DNA of 64,000 bases from Sphingobium cyanobacteriorum (GTDB lineage Bacteria > Pseudomonadota > Alphaproteobacteria > Sphingomonadales > Sphingomonadaceae), in contig NZ_JAUQOM010000008.1 of the NCBI RefSeq assembly GCF_030580935.1, positions 1-64,000 on the forward strand. The letters are read 5' to 3'. A program made the translations under genes and the position numbers. Position 1 is the stretch's first letter; each line of letters opens with the position of its first letter. This document shows positions 44,493-53,266 of this stretch, in pieces. The notes beneath the pieces are model-generated. The model ran no database searches, was not told the DNA's origin, and saw nothing but the letters and a program-made list of their open reading frames with translations.

Positions 44493-46946
44493 TCAAAATT
44501 TGAAAGAGGCTTCGACACCATAGGTCCGGGGATCACCATAGACTGCCGACGAGAAGCCGACGCCGCCACCGGGATTGACACCGTTGATGATGGGACCGTT
44601 GCTCTCCAGCGATATGCTGCCGATCTTGTAGTAGCGATTGGTTATGTTGCGCACGAAGGCAGCGATTCCGATGCCGCTTCCGCCCACCTTGTCCACCCCA
44701 AGGCGGGCGTTGAACAGGGCATAACCCTTCTGATAGCTGACCACGTCATATTCGTCGAGCGGTGCGCCGCTGCGATAGGAGCCGTTCAGGTTGGCGTTGA
44801 GCACGCCAAAATCCAGATCGCGGCTATAGGCGATGCCCCCGCCAAGCTGGTGCTTGGGAATGCCCTGATAGGGCAGGCTGCCGGCGCCGCCTTCCTTGAT
44901 CTTGATTTTGACCAGAGAATAGAAGGCGTTGAGGCTGAGGCCACCAGGGAAAGACAGGCTGGCTTCGAACTCGCCACCATAATTTTCTTGCGCAGTCGTG
45001 TTGGTCACAACGGTAACGGACTGACCCTGGACCAGAATGGCATTCTGCTTCTGCACATCCTTATAGTCCTGATAGAATAGCGCCGCGCTGGTGTTGAGCC
45101 TGGCCGAACCGATGTGGAAATTGTTTTTCACACCGACTTCATATTCCAGCACCGTTTCGGGCTGGAACGGCCTGGTCGTCGCTGTTGTCGTTCCACGCAA
45201 ACTGAACCCGCCGGCCCGATAGCCACGGCGTATCGCCGCATAGGCGGTCACATCGCGGTTGGGCTGATACTGCACGGTGGCATCCCAGGTGACGGCATCA
45301 TTTTTGAGCAGCCTGTCCTGGCTGCAATTGTCCCGTGTATAAGTGCCCAATCCATCATAATTGCAGGGCGCGACCAAGGCTGCGCCACCGCCCAGAGGAA
45401 TGGTCAGGCGTGTATAGAATGGCTCCAGCGTAAGGCTGCGGCTGTCCCGATTATACCGGATGCCGCCGGCAAAACTGAATTCGTCCGTCAACTGGTACGT
45501 GCCCGCCGCATAAACGGCCCAGCTATTGGCGACAGCATCGCCAACGGAGGATGATTCATAGAAATCAGCGGGCTGGTTCAGGAAATAGCCCGCCAGTGGA
45601 TTGGTCGTCGCAGGCGGACGAGGGGAGGCAAAGCCGATTGCAGTCAGTTGCGGGAAGTTCGAATTGATCGACCCGTCCCGGCCCCATTCGCGGAAATAAT
45701 AAGCGCCCATGGTGAGCTGGAACTTGTCGCCGAACGGCTTGCCCAGCATCTGGAATTCTTCGCTGATCTGGCGAGGTCTGGCGAACTGATCGGGCTGAAT
45801 GAGCGCAGCGCCAAAGCCGTCATAATCTCCAACGACTTGGAAGCTCGATTCGCGATAGCCGAAGATGTTGCGGAAGGTCACATCACCGACATCAAGTTCC
45901 GTGCGATTGGTGATGCCCCAGTTCCTGACCTTTTGAAAAGGAGTGCGGACACGGTTGGCATAGAGCGGACCCACGCCAAAATTGCCATAGTCGACCTTGT
46001 ACTTGCCCAGTGCCAGCGCGGCATTGGCAAGGGCAACGATGTTCTGCGGGGCTACTCCGGCGGCGACCGGGAAGAAGGGACTGGCGCCGATTTGCTGACC
46101 GATGACAGTAGGATTGCCGTTGATCGGGTCTGTTGTCGTATAATTTGTCAGCTTGATGCCAGCGCCGTTGATGTTCTGCTTGTAATAGTCGAACACCGCA
46201 TAGTTGCGGAAATTGCCCGTATTGATTTCAGCGGAGACACGGAACGAGTAAAAATGTTCGTCATCGAACTTGCGCCCTGACGACACATCCGTTGTATAGC
46301 CATCACGATCCCGATATTTGCCCGAAGCGCGGACTGCAAAGACATCGGAAACGATCGGAAGGTTCACGGCTCCTTCAAGATCGACCATGTTGTAGTTGCC
46401 ATATTGGCCCTGAACATAGCCGCCGAAATTGTTCAGATTGGGGTGTTCCGGCTCAATGAGCACTGCGCCACCCGTCATGTTGCGGCCGAACAACGTTCCC
46501 TGCACACCTTTGAGAACCTGGACATTGCGCAGGTCGTAGAAGGAATTGGACATGCCATAGGGACGAGGCATGACAACTTCAGCGAAATAGACGCCGACTG
46601 GCGGATCGGTGAGCAATTGCTGCTCGTTGGATCGCTGCCCGCGGATCGCATAGCCCAGCGCGGCCCGGTTCGGACTTTGCGATGTGACCGACAGGGACGG
46701 GACCGAGCTTTGCAGATCGAGCGAGTCCCTGACGCCACGATTCTTGAGCGCATCGCCGCTGAGAGCGGTGATCGAGATCGGCACATCTTGAAGGGATTCT
46801 TCGCGCCGGCGTGCCGTAACGACGATGGCGTCATCATTCTGAGGGGCGGCGGCCTCGCTGGCAGGCTGTGGCGCCAGAGTGTCCTGCGCATAGGCTTGTT
46901 GAGCGACAGCCAGGACGCTCACACAACTCAGAAACATGAATTTCAT
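44493..46946 (-). CDS. TonB-dependent outer-membrane receptor
   Basis: 817 residues from the ATG at 46946 (GGGAGG 9 nt upstream); the earlier in-frame ATG at 47015 would spoil the signal peptide MKFMFLSCVSVLAVAQQAYAQ. The plug starts AIVVTARRREESLQDVPISI and has YAIRGQRSNEQQLLTDPPVG and VQVLKGVQGTLFGRNMTGGAV. The barrel ends VEASFKF. It is a close paralogue of the receptor at 1134-3584, suggesting related ligands or a duplication. It lies downstream of a P450 gene on the same strand, separated by 322 bp and a long hairpin. Confidence 0.95.
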   Translation of the reverse strand: MKFMFLSCVSVLAVAQQAYAQDTLAPQPASEAAAPQNDDAIVVTARRREESLQDVPISITALSGDALKNRGVRDSLDLQSSVPSLSVTSQSPNRAALGYAIRGQRSNEQQLLTDPPVGVYFAEVVMPRPYGMSNSFYDLRNVQVLKGVQGTLFGRNMTGGAVLIEPEHPNLNNFGGYVQGQYGNYNMVDLEGAVNLPIVSDVFAVRASGKYRDRDGYTTDVSSGRKFDDEHFYSFRVSAEINTGNFRNYAVFDYYKQNINGAGIKLTNYTTTDPINGNPTVIGQQIGASPFFPVAAGVAPQNIVALANAALALGKYKVDYGNFGVGPLYANRVRTPFQKVRNWGITNRTELDVGDVTFRNIFGYRESSFQVVGDYDGFGAALIQPDQFARPRQISEEFQMLGKPFGDKFQLTMGAYYFREWGRDGSINSNFPQLTAIGFASPRPPATTNPLAGYFLNQPADFYESSSVGDAVANSWAVYAAGTYQLTDEFSFAGGIRYNRDSRSLTLEPFYTRLTIPLGGGAALVAPCNYDGLGTYTRDNCSQDRLLKNDAVTWDATVQYQPNRDVTAYAAIRRGYRAGGFSLRGTTTATTRPFQPETVLEYEVGVKNNFHIGSARLNTSAALFYQDYKDVQKQNAILVQGQSVTVVTNTTAQENYGGEFEASLSFPGGLSLNAFYSLVKIKIKEGGAGSLPYQGIPKHQLGGGIAYSRDLDFGVLNANLNGSYRSGAPLDEYDVVSYQKGYALFNARLGVDKVGGSGIGIAAFVRNITNRYYKIGSISLESNGPIINGVNPGGGVGFSSAVYGDPRTYGVEASFKF

Positions 46947-47268
46947 AATTAGAAACCTCCCTAAAACTCTGAATCTTTTTGCATTGGCGGAGCATTTCGA
47001 TCCTGCTGTCTGCAATATCCGTCCCTTTCATCATGAAAGGCGGACTGTATGAATGAAATATTGCGGCTTCCGACAAGTGACTGGATATGCTTCACGACCT
47101 TGCCGTACAGGATCGACAAGTCGCAGCATATGCCTTCTGTCAGGACGTCGTGCACTCATCGCAGTAACGATGGCTACCCCTTTGTCGGATATGGGTCCGA
47201 CAAAGGGGTAGCCATCGAGGATATTGAAACGAATATTCTGGATTTCATTGCCTTATCGCAACGATATC
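46947..47268. other. Intergenic region between P450 and TonB receptor
   Basis: No gene is supported. The region holds the receptor's leader and a 22-bp perfect inverted repeat at 47168-47217. Confidence 0.6.
47168..47217. promoter_or_regulatory. 22-bp perfect inverted repeat with 6-nt loop
   Basis: The left arm 47168-47189 starts CGATGGCTACCCC; the right arm 47196-47217 ends GGGGTAGCCATCG. They are exact complements around TATGGG. No U-run follows on either strand, so a simple Rho-independent terminator is doubtful. It lies 51 bp past the P450 stop and 222 bp before the receptor start. Confidence 0.8.
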
Positions 47269-48483
47269 TTAACCCGGCTGCCATTCCAGGTGCAGTCCGG
47301 TCATCGCATTGATGATCCCCGTCGACATTCTGGGGCTCGTCCCCGGTGCCAGATGACAGTCCGGCATGGTGCCGATCCATTCTTCCAGGAAAATGCGAAT
47401 TTCACGCCGGGCCAAACGCGCGCCCAGACAAGTGTGCGGGCCACTGCCAAAATTGACATGGCGCCGCTTTGACCGGCGCGGGTCGAACCGCATGGGGTCC
47501 GGGTTGACCCGTTCATCAAGACCGCTGAGCGGGAAGATGCCCAGCACCTGGTCGCCGGCGCGGATGGCCACGCCTGCCAATTCGGTATCCACACGGGTCA
47601 GCCGCGCCAGGTTGCTGGTGCCGAAACGGCGGCTGATTTCGTCCGTGGCGCCTTCGAGCAGATCGGGGTTTTCTCGCAATTCACGTTGCAGTGCGGGGTG
47701 ACGCGCAAAATGCGCCATGGCGAAACTGGTCGTGTTGATGACGGTGTCGAGGCCGCCAGTGACCACGAGTTGCACGACATTATGCCGCTCCGTCGCCGTC
47801 AGATCTCTGCCCATTACCTGGGCGCGCACCAGCATACTGACGAAATCGTCACCTGGGCGGACTTGGCGATCGTGGATGAGCGCCGCGATATAATCGTGGG
47901 TTTCGGCCTGTGCGGCTTCCATGCCGGGCTGGCCGGGGACCAGCCGTTTCGCGAGGTCAAGGAGATAGGGCGCTTCGCTTTCCGACATGCCGAGCAGGTT
48001 GAGGAAGGTGATGATCGGCATGACACCCGCGAAGTCCTGCATGAAGTCGCATCGACCCTGGGGGCGCAATCTGTCGATAATCTCGACCGCGGCGGCGCGT
48101 GCGCGGATGCCGGCCTTGTTCAGCGACGCTGGCGTGAACGCCATGGATACAAGTTTGCGGAACGGCGCATGGTCCGGGGCGTCCATCTGGCTGGGCCCGG
48201 TATGCGGGACGATGCCGATCGGAATGAAGGGTTCAAGATTTGAGAAGCAGGCGGTGTCGGTGCATAGCCGGACCATGTCGTCATGGCGGGTGCTGACCCA
48301 GTGACCACCGTTGCGCGGTGTCCAGAAGAGATCGGGATGGCTGTCCTGCACATCTTTCCACAACGCATGAATATCATCGGTGTAGCCGCCGATCATGCCG
48401 GGAATGTCATACAAGTCAAAATCCCGCACAAGATCGTCCGGTACATGGCCAGGGACAGCCGCAAGACTTGCATATGCGTTCAT
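47269..48483 (-). CDS. Cytochrome P450
   Basis: 404 residues from the ATG at 48483. The haem-binding loop is FGSGPHTCLGARLAR (345-359, Cys352). The I-helix oxygen-activation segment is VTGGLDTVINTT with the Asp-Thr pair, and the K-helix ExxR is in DEISRRF. It is soluble, with no membrane anchor, as expected of class I bacterial P450s that use a [2Fe-2S] ferredoxin; the gene at 28617 is the candidate partner. It hydroxylates an unactivated carbon; the substrate is probably terpenoid or alicyclic, by context only. Confidence 0.95.
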   Translation of the reverse strand: MNAYASLAAVPGHVPDDLVRDFDLYDIPGMIGGYTDDIHALWKDVQDSHPDLFWTPRNGGHWVSTRHDDMVRLCTDTACFSNLEPFIPIGIVPHTGPSQMDAPDHAPFRKLVSMAFTPASLNKAGIRARAAAVEIIDRLRPQGRCDFMQDFAGVMPIITFLNLLGMSESEAPYLLDLAKRLVPGQPGMEAAQAETHDYIAALIHDRQVRPGDDFVSMLVRAQVMGRDLTATERHNVVQLVVTGGLDTVINTTSFAMAHFARHPALQRELRENPDLLEGATDEISRRFGTSNLARLTRVDTELAGVAIRAGDQVLGIFPLSGLDERVNPDPMRFDPRRSKRRHVNFGSGPHTCLGARLARREIRIFLEEWIGTMPDCHLAPGTSPRMSTGIINAMTGLHLEWQPG

Positions 48484-48876
48484 GGCATCCTCACTGATTG
48501 ATTTTTGAAAGAGGCTATGGTTGCGCCGGTCCAAATCAATGCTTTTGCATGCCCATCGCAGACATGATGCAATCTATGCCGCGCATGTGAGGAGCGCACC
48601 CATATTGGAGCGAATCTCACGACGGTTGGACCGGCATCAGCTTATGTCCAGTGACAAAGGATGCTTCGTCGCAGATATGGCACGGCACGCGCCTTGCCAT
48701 ATCCGCCGGTCAGCATCATGCGCCATTGTGTGGGCAATGGTCGCATCCGACACCGTATTGACGGTCATCCCGAACCCGATGGATGGCGCATTGCGGCACC
48801 ATTGGACACGCCATGGAACGGAACAGGCGTTTCCACTGAACCGGGGCTGCCGGTGCCACAGGGGCAATGCCGCACG
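48484..48876. other. Gene-free stretch upstream of P450
   Basis: 393 bp between the OYE-family gene stop and the P450 start. It must hold the P450 promoter. I see no gene, strong hairpin or repeat. Confidence 0.55.
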
Positions 48877-50067
48877 TCAGGTCAGCTTCGTCAGCGAGTC
48901 CGGCTCGAAGGCTGGCAGTGCCTCGCCACTCCGCGCTTTTCCGACCCAATGGGGGTCGTGCAGGATCATGCGGCCGACAGAGGCGATGTCGAACTCGCCC
49001 GCTTCGAACCGTTTCAGCAGCAGGCCAAGATTGTTCGACGCCTCCGCGCTTGCGGAAACGGTGTCATACATGCCCTTGACGATGCCGATCCCGCCCACTG
49101 CGCCGGTCAGCTTGCCGGTCAGCTTCTTGGCCCAGCCGGCCAAGGACAGGTCGCCATGTTCCGGGAAGGCCGGGGTGTTGAAATAGCGCACGCTGGCGTC
49201 GAACAGGTCAACGCCCGCGTCCGAGATCGGGCCAAGGATCGCTTCCAGTTCAGCCGGATCGTTCGCCAGCCTGGCACGGAAATCCTGCTGTTTCCATTGG
49301 GAAAAACGAAAGATCAGTGGACGATCTTCACCAATCGCGGCGCGGCAGGCCTTCACGACTTCAACCGCAAAGCGCGTGCGGGCCACAGCATCGCCACCCC
49401 ATGGGGCCGGGCGCCGGTTCGTTTCGGCCCACAGGAAAGCGTCGATCAGATAGCCATGGGCACCATGCAGGGCGAGGCCGTCAAAACCCGCCGCCACCGC
49501 GTCCCGCGCGGCCCGGCCGAAGCCGGCGACGACATCGGCGATTTCCTCGTCTGTGGGCACAGGCATGGGGGAGGCTGAAATGATCTTTGCCTTTTCCACA
49601 TAATAATCCGCCGCCTTGGACGGATCGCCATAGCGCCCGGAGGGAGAAAAGGCGGGATTGACGCCATCGGGCATCCGCATCGGTCCCTGGTGCCATAGCT
49701 GGGGAATGATGCGTCCGCCGCGTGCATGGACCGCATCGGCCACGCGTGCCCACGCCGCCACCGTGTCCCCGCCGTTGAACAGGGGCAGGTTCGTTTCACC
49801 CAGGCCGGTGTCGCCGACGGCGGCAGGATGGTCGGTGCCGATGGCTTCGGTGATGATCAGGCCCGTGCCGCCTTCCGCCCGACGCTGATAATAGCCGGCC
49901 ACATCGTCGCCAGGCAGATTGTCCGGGCAGAAACTGCGCGTCATCGGCGCCATCGCGAAGCGGTTCGGCAGGGTCAGGCCGCGAATGGTCAATGGCTGGA
50001 ACATCGGCGAAAGGTCGAGCGGCAGGGTGGTGTCGGAGGGGGAGGTCATCTTTGGTTGGTCCATCAT
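48877..50067 (-). CDS. NADH:flavin oxidoreductase / old yellow enzyme family
   Basis: About 396 residues from the ATG at 50067 (ATGs at 50064 and 50049 are alternatives; none has a strong ribosome site). It is an FMN TIM barrel: IRGLTLPNRFAMAPMTRSF, GLIITEAIGTDHP, IPQLWHQGP, and GLALHGAHGYLIDAFLWAETNRR with the substrate-binding histidines and the phosphate-site region DIASVGRMILHDPHW. It reduces activated C=C bonds (enones, enoyl esters) with NAD(P)H. It lies 124 bp behind the crotonase gene on the same strand. Confidence 0.92.
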   Translation of the reverse strand: MMDQPKMTSPSDTTLPLDLSPMFQPLTIRGLTLPNRFAMAPMTRSFCPDNLPGDDVAGYYQRRAEGGTGLIITEAIGTDHPAAVGDTGLGETNLPLFNGGDTVAAWARVADAVHARGGRIIPQLWHQGPMRMPDGVNPAFSPSGRYGDPSKAADYYVEKAKIISASPMPVPTDEEIADVVAGFGRAARDAVAAGFDGLALHGAHGYLIDAFLWAETNRRPAPWGGDAVARTRFAVEVVKACRAAIGEDRPLIFRFSQWKQQDFRARLANDPAELEAILGPISDAGVDLFDASVRYFNTPAFPEHGDLSLAGWAKKLTGKLTGAVGGIGIVKGMYDTVSASAEASNNLGLLLKRFEAGEFDIASVGRMILHDPHWVGKARSGEALPAFEPDSLTKLT

Positions 50068-50191
50068 TGGATATGGAAAGAAATGCAGGATTTCAGAGCC
50101 ATGGTCAGCCGCCCGGCTGACGGCTGGAGCTGGCCACGGGTTGCCCCGGTGACGAGCGCCACATGGCCGCCAAGGGCGAACAAAGCGATGC

Positions 50192-50962
50192 TCATTGACC
50201 AGTGAAACGCGCCGGGCGCTTTTCATAAAAGGCGGCGATCGCTTCGTGATGATCGTGCGTGGTCATCAATATGGGCTGCAATCCCACTTCCTGTCGCAGG
50301 ATGTCGTCCAGTCCCTCGGCATAGATCGCCTTCATCATCGTCACGGCAAGAGGAGGCTGGGCCGCAAGTTCATGCGCGAGTGCCTTGGCAGCTTCCAGCG
50401 CACCGCCATCTTCGGCCAGCTCGTCCGCCAGCCCGATCCGCAAGGCTTCATCGGCGGAAATAGCACGGCCAAGCATCGTCAACCGTTTGGCCTGCCCCAG
50501 CCCGACCCGACGCGGTATGGCCCAAAGTCCGGCAAGATCAGGAAAAAGTCCCGCCGATACGAAGGCGCAGCGCGGCTTTGCGCCACGCGCCATGACCACC
50601 TGATCGCAGGCAGCGGCCAGCGATACGCCCGCGCCGACGCAATGCCCCTCCACCGCTGCGATGATCGGCGTGCGACCGGCGACCATGGCGCGCATCAGGG
50701 TGGCACTGCCCTGTTCCAGCCGTCCGCGTGCGGCATGGATGGTGGTCCGGGGAAAGTCCTGAAAATCACCGCCCGCGCAAAAATGGCCCGCTGCGCCCGT
50801 CAGTACCAGTGCGCGACAATCCGCATCATTGCCAAGGGTGACGATGGCCGCGGCAAGGGCATCGCGCATGGCGATGGACAGGGCGTTGCGGCGCGCCGGA
50901 TTGTTCAGCGTCAGGATTGCGACTGGCCCGTCCCGTTCGATCAGCAGGGGTGGCTCCGTCAT
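50192..50962 (-). CDS. Enoyl-CoA hydratase/isomerase family protein
   Basis: 256 residues. Crotonase fold: NNPARRNALS (20-29), GHFCAGGDFQDF and EGHCVGAGVSLAAACD, where Ser takes the first Glu position. AGLFPDLAGLWAIPRRVG keeps the PaaG-type Asp. An isomerase-like activity is more probable than classical hydration. The ATG overlaps the stop of the aldo/keto reductase gene (50959-50962), so the two are coupled. Confidence 0.92.
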   Translation of the reverse strand: MTEPPLLIERDGPVAILTLNNPARRNALSIAMRDALAAAIVTLGNDADCRALVLTGAAGHFCAGGDFQDFPRTTIHAARGRLEQGSATLMRAMVAGRTPIIAAVEGHCVGAGVSLAAACDQVVMARGAKPRCAFVSAGLFPDLAGLWAIPRRVGLGQAKRLTMLGRAISADEALRIGLADELAEDGGALEAAKALAHELAAQPPLAVTMMKAIYAEGLDDILRQEVGLQPILMTTHDHHEAIAAFYEKRPARFTGQ

Positions 50963-51990
50963 GCCCGGCCCTTCCCAAATGGTGCGCGATGATTGTCGAA
51001 ACGATGGGCATTGCCGCCCGTTACCAGTTGCGCGATCGTGGGTGAGGCAAGGAATTCATGTGGGAACCCCAGATCCACCTGGCTTGCGGTTTCGAGCCGG
51101 GCCATCTGCGCGTCGTCCAGGCGCACGTCCAGGCAGCCTATATTGGCTTGCAACTGATCGACGCTGCTCGCACCGATGATCGGCAGGACATTGGGATGGC
51201 GACCAAGCTGGCGCAACGCGGCAAGGGCGACCTGGCTGCCCGGCAGGCCGTTTTCCGCCGCCAGTTCCCGCACAAGGTCGGCTATCGCCTGCACGCGCGG
51301 GCTGGAACGGGCCGCGCGGACGCGGTTACGCGGGCCGCTGCCTCCGGCCAGCGCGCCGCCAGCCAGGGGTGCCCAGGCGACCACGCCCAGGTCCAGTTCC
51401 GCGGCCATAGGCAGCAGATCCCGCTCCGGCGTCCGTTGGGCGAGGCTATATTCGACTTGAATGCCGATAAACGGCGACCAGCCGCGCAAGTCCGCCAGCA
51501 TATTGCCGCGCGAGATTTGCCAGGCGGGCATATCCGAAGCGGCGACGTAGAGAACCTTGCCCGACCGGACGAGATCCTCGAACCCGCGCATCACTTCGTC
51601 GAGCGGCGTCGTGAAATCCCACATGTGGAGATAGAAGAGGTCGATATAATCGGTGCCGAGGCGCGAGAGACTCTCCTCCACCGATCGCATCATGTTGCGG
51701 CGGCTGTTACCGGCACGCATGATGTCTGCCCCGTGACTGGGCGTATATTTGGTTGCGACAACAAAATGATCACGATCCGCCGCGATGAACTCACCGACAA
51801 TCCGTTCGCTTTCGCCATTGCCGTAGATATGGGCTGTATCCAGGAAGTTGCCCCCGGCGCCGGCATAGGCGTCCATCACGGCACGGCTGGTGGCATCATC
51901 TATCCCCCAGTCCGCATTGCCGAAATTCATCGTGCCAAGGCACAGTTCCGATACGCGCAGGCCCGAACGACCGAAAAGGCAATATCGCAT
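50959..51990 (-). CDS. Aldo/keto reductase
   Basis: 343 residues from the ATG at 51990 (GAGAGGA upstream). The catalytic tetrad is complete: Asp51 and Tyr56 (FLDTAHIYGNGESE), Lys81 (VATKYT), His122 (YLHMWD). The NADPH-binding end (PIIGASSVDQLQANIG) is present. It reduces or oxidises a carbonyl/alcohol with NADP. It is first of a pair with the crotonase. A small dyad (52012-52027) lies just upstream. Confidence 0.94.
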   Translation of the reverse strand: MRYCLFGRSGLRVSELCLGTMNFGNADWGIDDATSRAVMDAYAGAGGNFLDTAHIYGNGESERIVGEFIAADRDHFVVATKYTPSHGADIMRAGNSRRNMMRSVEESLSRLGTDYIDLFYLHMWDFTTPLDEVMRGFEDLVRSGKVLYVAASDMPAWQISRGNMLADLRGWSPFIGIQVEYSLAQRTPERDLLPMAAELDLGVVAWAPLAGGALAGGSGPRNRVRAARSSPRVQAIADLVRELAAENGLPGSQVALAALRQLGRHPNVLPIIGASSVDQLQANIGCLDVRLDDAQMARLETASQVDLGFPHEFLASPTIAQLVTGGNAHRFDNHRAPFGKGRA

Positions 51991-52011
51991 GTTGCTGTCG
52001 GATCCTCTCAC

Positions 52012-52027
52012 CACTCACAAATGAGTG
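52012..52027. promoter_or_regulatory. Small dyad upstream of the aldo/keto reductase
   Basis: CACTCA-CAAA-TGAGTG, 22-37 bp before the ATG. Candidate operator by position only. Confidence 0.3.
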
Positions 52028-52099
52028 TGCCACCGGAACGACAGCAAGGCGAGGGCGCCACAGGCGCCGCTACGCCTTGATCGTGGGTGCGATGCCCGA

Positions 52100-52321
52100 T
52101 CAGCGTGGAAGGAGGGTTTCGGCGATCACCTGGACGATTTCACCCAGCAGCATGCACAGAAACCAGACGACCGCAGCCAGGATCGCGCCTGGTATGATCA
52201 GGACCGGAGTGGCAAGGACCAGCGCGGCCCCGCCAAAAAGCAGGAACAGCAGGACGGCCGCGCCTGCCGCGAGGGCGGACTTGCGCTTAACCACCAGGTC
52301 GATCATCGGGTAGGTTTGCAT
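52100..52321 (-). CDS. Small two-helix membrane protein
   Basis: 73 residues; GGAG lies 5 nt before the ATG, a convincing ribosome site. After a short basic N-terminus (KRKS) two hydrophobic helices follow, about residues 16-38 (AAGAAVLLFLLFGGAALVLA) and 40-62 (VLIIPGAILAAVVWFLCMLL). No family is recognised. It starts 17 bp after the IclR gene stop and probably shares its transcript. It may be a transport accessory or membrane-associated factor. Confidence 0.75.
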   Translation of the reverse strand: MQTYPMIDLVVKRKSALAAGAAVLLFLLFGGAALVLATPVLIIPGAILAAVVWFLCMLLGEIVQVIAETLLPR

Positions 52322-52338
52322 GATATCTCCATATACGC

Positions 52339-53118
52339 TCAGGACATCGCCGCAACAGCAGCCAGCGGTTCCTGCCGTGTGGTGGACGAGGGGGCAAGAT
52401 GGTGCCTGAAGGCGCGGCGCAGGCAGGCCAGGATTTCCTGGTGATCCGCAAGCGTGGCGTCCTGAGGGATGACGACCCCGATCGCCAGCGAATCTGGCCG
52501 GGCATGGGGCAGGATCGTCGCCAGCATCTCACCGCCATGGCATGGGGCGAGCGCATAACCCCTGGCGCGGACTTCCGCGATGGTTTCAAGATAGGCGGCA
52601 GGCGCGACGGACTGACCTTCCCCAGCCTCGGCATTGAGGCGATGGATCAGTGAACGGACTTCCGGGTCGGATATGCCCGAAAGCAGCGCCTGGCCGAGTG
52701 CCGAGTGGAGCAATGGTCCCGGCGTGCGCTGCCGGATCGGCTGCGTGCATCCGGCGACATGGACGATATGGAGGACACCGCGCTGGGCCATCCCGACGAC
52801 GACAGTCGCCCCGGTTTCCATATGCACATCGTCCACGACGTCCATCATTGCGCCGCGTCGGAACATCTCCGGTCCAACCGCGCTGCCGATCGCGGCGACT
52901 CGCACAGTCGGCCGGAAGGTACGGCGGCGGCGATCATGGTTCAGATAGCCTAATGTCACCAGGCTGCTGAGCAGTTCCGAGGTGCTTGACTGCGGATAGT
53001 CGAGCGCGCGGGACATTTCCATCACCGTCACTTCGGTCGGGCCGGTGCTGAAATATTCCAGCACTTCCAGCACGCGCCGCGCGGATTTGACGCTCTTGCC
53101 TTCCAGTCCTCTAGTCAT
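52339..53118 (-). CDS. IclR-family transcriptional regulator
   Basis: 259 residues from the ATG at 53118 (AAGGGCGG upstream). The N-terminal winged helix includes VKSARRVLEVLEYFS, MEMSRALDYPQSSTSELLSSLV and YLNHDRRRRTFRPT. The C-terminal effector domain includes HIVHVAGCTQPIRQRTPGPLLHSALGQALLSG and the late EILACLRRAF. IclR regulators commonly control aromatic and acyl catabolic operons. A TGGT-N3-ACCA dyad upstream of its own start and of the flavoprotein operon (60114) is the probable binding site. Confidence 0.93.
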   Translation of the reverse strand: MTRGLEGKSVKSARRVLEVLEYFSTGPTEVTVMEMSRALDYPQSSTSELLSSLVTLGYLNHDRRRRTFRPTVRVAAIGSAVGPEMFRRGAMMDVVDDVHMETGATVVVGMAQRGVLHIVHVAGCTQPIRQRTPGPLLHSALGQALLSGISDPEVRSLIHRLNAEAGEGQSVAPAAYLETIAEVRARGYALAPCHGGEMLATILPHARPDSLAIGVVIPQDATLADHQEILACLRRAFRHHLAPSSTTRQEPLAAVAAMS

Positions 53119-53164
53119 GTCGCCGCCCTTTCCGATTGCTCGCTGGACGACGGCCGCTCTTGCA

Positions 53165-53208
53165 GCGACCGTCTTGTTTAATGGTAGAACCAAAAAACGA
53201 GCGGTCGC
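53165..53208. promoter_or_regulatory. Dyad operator candidate upstream of the IclR gene
   Basis: A core TGGT-AGA-ACCA (53182-53192) lies centred inside an outer inverted repeat GCGACCG (53165-53171) / CGGTCGC (53202-53208). The two share the same centre of symmetry. It is 47-90 bp upstream of the regulator start, so autoregulation is likely. Confidence 0.55.
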
Positions 53209-53266
53209 GCAAGGGCTGGTTGTGGCAAATTCGCGCTTGCGATGACTCTTTTTTGTGAATGGCGGG

